A stretch of DNA of 17,335 bases from Actinomycetes bacterium (GTDB lineage Bacteria; Actinomycetota; Acidimicrobiia; Acidimicrobiales; SZUA-35). The notes under the pieces are model-generated. The model saw only the letters and a list, made by a program, of their open reading frames with translations. It had not been told where the DNA came from and made no database searches. The first letter of the stretch is position 1; each line of letters opens with the position of its first letter. The stretch covers positions 1-17,335 of the forward strand of contig JAAETV010000420.1 of NCBI GenBank assembly GCA_024227975.1, written 5' to 3'. Made by a program: the position numbers and the translations under genes. Positions 12,833 to 17,335 of the stretch are shown here, piece after piece.

Positions 12833-14110
12833 GTGAGGAAGATCTTCCACGGTTGGAAGGTGGTAGGAGCCGGCGCCGCCATCCAGGCCCTACACAGCGG
12901 GCTCATGACCCAGGCCTTTGGCAACTATGCCGTCCTCCTCCAGCGAGAGTTCGGCTGGACTCGCACCCTTTTCTCGGCCGCCTATTCCCTGACCAGGGCC
13001 GAGAGCGGGCTCCTGGGCCCAGCCCAGGGTTGGGCCCTCGATCGTTTCGGGACCAAGGCCGTGATGCGAGTGGGGGTGGTCGTGATGGCTGCCGGCTTCA
13101 TCGCCCTCAGCCAGATCCAGAACGCCACCCAATTCATCATCGCCTACCTCATCATGGCCGTCGGGATGAGCCTGTCGGGGTTCCTCAGTATCACGACGGC
13201 AACGGTGAGATGGTTCGAGCGTCGACGGGCCAGGGCCCTTGCCCTGTCGGGAACCGGATTCGCCATCGGTGGCATCGTCACCCCCGTTGTCGTCTATTGC
13301 CTGCGAACCTTCGGCTGGCGCTGGACCGCAGCCGTGAGCGGCCTCCTGCTCTTCGCCATCGCTATGCCCCTGACCTTCTGGTTCGGAGACTCACCCCAAA
13401 GCAAGGGGGAGCATGTCGACGGGATCGATCCCGACACCGTTCAGATCGCTAGGGCCAGGGCGGAAGGGGTGTCCGATGTCCACTTCACGGCCCGTGAAGC
13501 CATGCGCACCCGCGCCTTTTGGATGATCTCGCTGGGTCATGCTTCGGCCTTGCTCGTTGTGGGCGCCGTCATTGCCCACCTGTCCCTCTATCTAACCGAG
13601 GAGCAGGGTTTCACCCTCCAGCAGGCCAGCTTCGTTGGCGGGGCCCTACCCCTTCTCCAGTTCGTCGGCCAGTTGGCCGGTGGGATACTGGGTGACCGGG
13701 TCAACAAGCGGCTCCTGGCATCATTGGCCATGCTCGGCCATATGGGCGGCCTGCTACTGCTCACCTACGCCACCACCCGCTGGATGATCTGGCTGTTCAT
13801 TCCCTTTCACGGCTTCGCCTGGGGACTCCGAGGACCCCTCATGCAGGCCCTTCGAGCCGACTACTTCGGGTCGACGTCGTTCGGCCAGATCATGGGGGCA
13901 TCGTCGATGGTGGTCATGTTCGGCATGGTCGGTGGCCCTCTCATAGCCGGTTCGCTGGCTGACGCCACCGGCACCTACCGTCTCGGGTTCACGGTCCTGG
14001 CTCTCATGGCGGGGGCTGGGCTGATCTTCTTCGTGTTGGCCACCCCGCCGTCGCCACCCCTGCGATCGGTCGCCGATCCCGACCCGAGCATCTCGCCGCC
14101 GGCTTCCTAG
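12833..14110 (+). CDS. MFS transporter, oxalate/formate-antiporter-like
   Basis: This 425-residue protein has about twelve hydrophobic segments and is an inner-membrane secondary carrier. The start HGWKVVGAGAAIQAL is typical of the monocarboxylate/oxalate-formate antiporter branch. The loop between helices 2 and 3 has the MFS motif A-like GWALDRFGTKAV (66-77, with D70, R71 and G73), repeated in the second half as GGILGDRVNKRL. A soluble loop of about 40 residues links the halves. The start is GTG 12833, only 6 nt after the kinase stop, so the two are probably co-transcribed. The substrate cannot be read from sequence; the adjacent N-carbamoyl-amino-acid-type hydrolase makes an organic anion or ureido compound conceivable. 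The tail is Pro/Ser-rich. Confidence 0.88.
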   Translation: MRKIFHGWKVVGAGAAIQALHSGLMTQAFGNYAVLLQREFGWTRTLFSAAYSLTRAESGLLGPAQGWALDRFGTKAVMRVGVVVMAAGFIALSQIQNATQFIIAYLIMAVGMSLSGFLSITTATVRWFERRRARALALSGTGFAIGGIVTPVVVYCLRTFGWRWTAAVSGLLLFAIAMPLTFWFGDSPQSKGEHVDGIDPDTVQIARARAEGVSDVHFTAREAMRTRAFWMISLGHASALLVVGAVIAHLSLYLTEEQGFTLQQASFVGGALPLLQFVGQLAGGILGDRVNKRLLASLAMLGHMGGLLLLTYATTRWMIWLFIPFHGFAWGLRGPLMQALRADYFGSTSFGQIMGASSMVVMFGMVGGPLIAGSLADATGTYRLGFTVLALMAGAGLIFFVLATPPSPPLRSVADPDPSISPPAS

Positions 14111-14139
14111 CAGCCGTGGTCGGTGCCACCCTGGTAGCC

Positions 14140-15375
14140 ATGACAATACGAGTAGATGGGGAACGGCTGTGGAGTCGATTGATGACGATGGCCGAGGTCG
14201 GGGCCACCCCAAACGGGGGGAGTAACCGCCAAGCGCTCAGCAACGACGACGCCGCCGGTCGAGCCCTCCTCCTCGGTTGGGCCGAGACCGCAGGCTGCAG
14301 GGCCGAGATCGACGAGATCGGCAACCTCTTCCTCCGCCGGGCGGGTTCCAATGAAAAGGCCGATCCGGTCATGATCGGTAGCCATCTCGACACCCAGCCC
14401 ACCGGTGGACGCTTCGACGGCGTCTATGGGGTACTCGGCGGATTCGAGGTCATCGAGCGGCTCAATGATCTGGACCGCGTGACCGAGCGCCCGATCGAAC
14501 TGGTGGTGTGGACGAACGAGGAGGGCTCACGGTTCCAGTACTCGATGATGGGGTCGGCCGTCTGGGCCGGGAAGCTGGCTCTCAGCACCGCATGCGAGTT
14601 GGAGGACGTCGACGGGATCACGGTCGGGGCTGAGCTTGATCGCCTTGGTTGGCGGGGTTCGAGACCAGCTCGATTCCGGCCATACCACGCGGCCTTCGAG
14701 CTCCATATCGAGCAGGGGCCGATCCTGGAGCGCGATGGGCTGGAGGTTGGTGTCGTGACCGGAGTCCAGGGGCTCAGATGGTTCACGATCGAACTGGCCG
14801 GTTTCCCCGCCCATGCCGGACCGACACCGATGACGGGCCGCCGAGATCCGGCCCGGGCCATCGCTGCCATCGTGGATGGGGTCTACGCCGCAGCCGAGGC
14901 GCTGGCCCCGTGGGGGAGGGCGACGTTTGCCCAGTTCGCGTCGACCCCAGTTTCGCCAAACACGATTCCCGAGACCCTCACCTGTACCCTCGACCTTCGC
15001 CACCCCGAGATTGGATACCTCGATCAGCTCGAAGCCGAGATGAGGGCCGTTGTTGCTTCCGTGGCCGAGCAGACCGGGGTCGGAGCCCAAGTGACCATCC
15101 AGAACGACTCACCCCCGGTCCACTTTGACCCCGACTGCATCAAGGCTGTCCAAGGAGCCGTCGACGGGCTCGGCTTCACCAACACCTCGATGGTGTCGGG
15201 GGCGGGCCACGACGCTTGCTATGTGGCTACCAGGAGCCCAACGTCGATGATCTTCGTACCCTGCGACGACGGCCTGAGCCACAACGAGGCTGAGTCGATC
15301 AGTCTCGATCAGGCCGAGCGGGGGGCCAGCGTCCTACTCGGAGCGGTCGAGACGATGTCAGGACCTCGATGCTGA
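14140..15375 (+). CDS. M20-type N-carbamoyl-L-amino-acid / ureidopropionase / allantoate amidohydrolase
   Basis: This 411-residue cytoplasmic metallohydrolase removes carbamoyl (or related ureido) groups from amino acids. Two-metal ligands are visible: H82 in GSHLDTQPTGGRFDGV, D93, E127/E128 in TNEEGSRF, H189 in HIEQGPILE, and H381 in LSHNEAE. FPAHAGPTPM (222-231, with H225) and GAGHDA (354-359) are further family motifs. The exact substrate (N-carbamoyl amino acid, beta-ureidopropionate or allantoate) cannot be separated by eye. The frame opens at a GTG at 14116, but ATG 14140 gives the family-like N-terminus IRVDGERLWSRLM. It follows the transporter gene by 29 nt on the same strand and may form an uptake-plus-hydrolysis pair with it. 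Confidence 0.9.
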   Translation: MTIRVDGERLWSRLMTMAEVGATPNGGSNRQALSNDDAAGRALLLGWAETAGCRAEIDEIGNLFLRRAGSNEKADPVMIGSHLDTQPTGGRFDGVYGVLGGFEVIERLNDLDRVTERPIELVVWTNEEGSRFQYSMMGSAVWAGKLALSTACELEDVDGITVGAELDRLGWRGSRPARFRPYHAAFELHIEQGPILERDGLEVGVVTGVQGLRWFTIELAGFPAHAGPTPMTGRRDPARAIAAIVDGVYAAAEALAPWGRATFAQFASTPVSPNTIPETLTCTLDLRHPEIGYLDQLEAEMRAVVASVAEQTGVGAQVTIQNDSPPVHFDPDCIKAVQGAVDGLGFTNTSMVSGAGHDACYVATRSPTSMIFVPCDDGLSHNEAESISLDQAERGASVLLGAVETMSGPRC

Positions 15376-15441
15376 TCTCGGACCCACCATGGTCCGTTCC
15401 TCTCGGACACCCCATCATGGCATCCGCGCTGACAACTCGGA

Positions 15442-16497
15442 ATGATCCGCCGCTACGGTGACCGCATCGATGGCGAGGTGACACGGTTGACGTTGACAGC
15501 AAGGAGGCCACTCGGGCTTCGAGCCATGGCTCTGATCTTGTTGTTGTTGTTGGTCGGCGCCTGCTCATCCTCTGATCCCGAGACAGAGCAGATATCGTCG
15601 ACCACCCTCGTCGGTGAGTTCGAATCGAAGCCGTCGATCTCGTTGGCGGTCAATGATTGGACGGCCTCGGCCATCAATGTTGCCATCGCCGAGCGAATCA
15701 TCGAGCGCTATCTCGGCTACCCGGTGTTGCCGGTCCGCCTCGATGATACGTCTGAGATGTATGAGGGACTGGCCGAAGGTTCCCTGGATGCTGTGCTCGA
15801 GGTCTGGCCGTCGACCGTGAGCGAGCGGGATGATCGCTATTTCGAGAGGGGAGAGGTCGTCGATCTCGGGCCCTTGGGTGTCGTCGGCAAGGTCGGCTGG
15901 TTCGTACCGCGCTATGTCATCGACCAGAATCCAGGCCTGGGGTCGTGGGAGGGATATGCCACCCCCGAGGCGGCCAGCCTCTTCGCCACCCCCGAGACTG
16001 CGCCCGAGGGCCGCTTCCTTGGGACCAATCCCGACTACCAGCAATACGACCAGCAGATCATCGACAACCTGCGCTTGCCCTTCGAGGTCGAGTTCTCCGG
16101 TTCGGAGATGGCGACCATGGTCGAGTTGGCGGCTCGCTATGAGGCCGGTGAACCGATCCTGTTGTATTGGTGGACCCCAACCGCCGCCGTTGGCATCTAT
16201 GACCTCGTCAACGTGAGCTTGCCGACCCCGACCGAGACCTGCATGGCGTCGGCCCGAGCCGACGATGGAACCGTCAACTGCGACTACCCCGAAGATGAGC
16301 TGTTCAAAGTGTCCTCGCCCCAGCTCGAGGCCAAGGCCCCTGAGGTCGCCCGCTTCCTCAGCCGCTTCGTGATGACGACGAGCGATCAGCTGGCCCTACT
16401 GGCAGCAGTGGAGGGAGAGGGCGTCACCATAGACGCCGCTGCGCTCTCTTGGGTCGAGGCCAACGAAGCCACCTGGCGGACCTGGCTCGAAGGCTGA
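15442..16497 (+). CDS. Glycine-betaine/choline-type (OpuAC-like) substrate-binding lipoprotein
   Basis: This 351-residue protein has an Arg-containing N-region, the hydrophobic run MALILLLLLV and a lipobox VGAC with lipidated C41, so it is a surface lipoprotein. The mature part resembles quaternary-amine binding proteins: VNDWTASAINVAIAERII (70-87), LGYPV, and GSLDAVLEVWPSTV, with the aromatic residues that would make a cation-binding cage. Two cysteines (TETCMAS and TVNCDYP) may form a disulfide. No ABC permease or ATPase gene is adjacent, so its transporter must be elsewhere or the protein works alone. The true start is uncertain: ATG 15442, or a later GTG/TTG at 15478-15493 that still keeps the basic residues before the core. 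It converges with the dehydrogenase gene, 7 bp between stops, across a GAGGGCCCTC palindrome. Confidence 0.87.
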   Translation: MIRRYGDRIDGEVTRLTLTARRPLGLRAMALILLLLLVGACSSSDPETEQISSTTLVGEFESKPSISLAVNDWTASAINVAIAERIIERYLGYPVLPVRLDDTSEMYEGLAEGSLDAVLEVWPSTVSERDDRYFERGEVVDLGPLGVVGKVGWFVPRYVIDQNPGLGSWEGYATPEAASLFATPETAPEGRFLGTNPDYQQYDQQIIDNLRLPFEVEFSGSEMATMVELAARYEAGEPILLYWWTPTAAVGIYDLVNVSLPTPTETCMASARADDGTVNCDYPEDELFKVSSPQLEAKAPEVARFLSRFVMTTSDQLALLAAVEGEGVTIDAAALSWVEANEATWRTWLEG

Positions 16498-16504
16498 GGG
16501 CCCT

Positions 16505-17335
16505 CTACATCGTCCGGAGGTGGCGTTCCAGAACGTCAGCGTACTTGGCTTCGGCCGCGGCCTGACGTCTCGGTAGGTGGGAGCTCGGGAACAGGTCATC
16601 GGTTGGTTTGTAGTCCCGCAGGACCTGGCGGGCGACCTGGACCTTGTGGACCTCGGTTGGTCCATCGGCCAAGCCCATGTGGAACGACTCGATGACCTCC
16701 CTGGCGAAGGGCATCTCCCACGAAGCTCCTAGCGAACCATGGATCTGGAGGGCACGGGAGGCGACATTGCGGTAGACGGTTGGCATGGCTGCCTTGACCG
16801 CTGAGATGTCCTTGCGGACCTTGCGATAGTCCTGGTACTTGTCGATTCGCCATGCTGTTCGCAGGACGAGGAGCCGGAACATCTCCATCTCGGTCCAGCT
16901 GTCGGCGATCATCTCCTGGACCATCTGCTTCTGGCTGAGCAGCTCACCCTTGGTGGTGCGGGACAGGGCCCGCTCACACATCATGTCGAACAGGCGACGG
17001 ACCCGGCCCGAGGTTCGCATGGCGTGGTGGATTCGCCCACCTCCGAGACGGGTCTGGGCGACGGCGAAGCCTCCACCACGTGTACCGAGCAGGTTCTCCT
17101 TCGGTACCCGAACATCGTTGTAGCGGACATAGCCGTGCGAACCGTGGGATTCGTCTTGGGGCTCGTAGCCGAGGCCGACATTGCGCACGATCTCCAGGCC
17201 GGGGGTGTCGGCGGGTACGAGGAACATCGATTGGCTCTTGACCAGCTCGTTCTCGGGGTCCGTGACGACCATGGCGATGAGGAAGCTGGCATATCGGGCA
17301 TTCGACGAGAACCACTTCTCACCATTGATGACCCA
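16505..17335 (-). CDS. Acyl-CoA dehydrogenase, C-terminal 276 residues (5' end outside window)
   Basis: The frame is open to the window edge and begins with WVINGEKWFSSNARYASF, the FAD/beta-domain region of acyl-CoA dehydrogenases. No start codon is in view; the internal Met at 17272 is not the start. Downstream are RIHHAMRTSGRVRRLFD and SQKQMVQEMIADS (C-terminal helical domain), LQIHGSLGASWEMP, and LADGPTEVHKVQVARQVL. These flavoenzymes oxidise acyl-CoA at the alpha-beta bond. At the place where medium-chain enzymes carry the catalytic Glu (Tyr-Glu-Gly-Thr), this one has Ala-Asp-Gly-Pro, the pattern of the ACAD10/11-like branch, in which the base may differ. The acyl substrate is unknown. 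It converges on the binding-protein gene. Confidence 0.92.
   Translation of the reverse strand, partial: WVINGEKWFSSNARYASFLIAMVVTDPENELVKSQSMFLVPADTPGLEIVRNVGLGYEPQDESHGSHGYVRYNDVRVPKENLLGTRGGGFAVAQTRLGGGRIHHAMRTSGRVRRLFDMMCERALSRTTKGELLSQKQMVQEMIADSWTEMEMFRLLVLRTAWRIDKYQDYRKVRKDISAVKAAMPTVYRNVASRALQIHGSLGASWEMPFAREVIESFHMGLADGPTEVHKVQVARQVLRDYKPTDDLFPSSHLPRRQAAAEAKYADVLERHLRTM

Noticed and set aside
12793..13452. Plus-strand frame overlapping the kinase end and the transporter start
   Set aside because: It is Arg/Pro-rich and out of frame with the clear MFS membrane protein, so it is a shadow frame.
15385..15420. Short inverted repeat GGACC-GGTCC between hydrolase and binding-protein genes
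   Set aside because: Only a 5-bp stem with no T-run; not distinguishable from chance in GC-rich DNA.
15500..15530. AAGGAGG near 15500 as the ribosome site of the binding protein with ATG 15526 as start
   Set aside because: The spacing of about 18 nt is too long, and starting at 15526 would remove the positive charges expected before the lipoprotein signal core.

Overview
The window is GC-rich and gene-dense and looks like a chromosomal segment of a high-GC actinobacterium. Three things point there: a CysO/CysM pair of the mycobacterial kind, the gene order cysO-cysM-(x)-murI-rph-rdgB that matches the Mycobacterium tuberculosis Rv1335-Rv1341 neighbourhood, and several promoters whose -10 box lies 7-9 nt before a start codon (leaderless-type initiation). 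The style of the receptor kinase suggests class Acidimicrobiia, but that placement is inference. I see no phage genes, insertion sequences, CRISPR arrays or plasmid functions.

Left part (1-4750): the 3' portion of cysO (sulfur carrier) and cysM (O-phosphoserine sulfhydrylase) form a cysteine-biosynthesis pair. An opposite-strand gene for an HTH/coiled-coil protein of unknown function follows, then a 393-bp regulatory intergenic region. Next come murI (glutamate racemase) and an overlapping rph-rdgB pair (RNase PH, non-canonical NTP pyrophosphatase) driven by a clear promoter with a perfect palindrome at the predicted transcription start. A strong hairpin whose loop holds the rdgB stop codon separates rdgB from a tRNA-Leu(UAG) on the minus strand.

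Middle part (4839-9278): clpP (protease subunit), convergent rpe (ribulose-5-phosphate epimerase, with an unusual Gln at a metal-ligand position), and a divergent pair of an RlmD/RumA-type RNA m5U methyltransferase overlapping a Sfp-type phosphopantetheinyl transferase. A secreted lipoprotein gene follows on the opposite strand.

Right part (9279-17335): this holds the most unusual content. A single-pass membrane protein with a very basic, apparently disordered cytoplasmic half lies directly upstream of, and overlaps, a transmembrane Ser/Thr protein kinase. The two proteins carry homologous ectodomains: an Ig-like segment followed by a SPOR-like segment with paired cysteines. The kinase has no PASTA repeats. 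The same strand continues closely with an MFS transporter (oxalate/formate-antiporter-like) and an M20-type N-carbamoyl-amino-acid/ureido hydrolase, then a glycine-betaine-type solute-binding lipoprotein. The window ends in the C-terminal part of an acyl-CoA dehydrogenase on the minus strand. The paired-ectodomain kinase and companion is my best candidate for an undescribed signalling module, possibly sensing the cell wall or septum.
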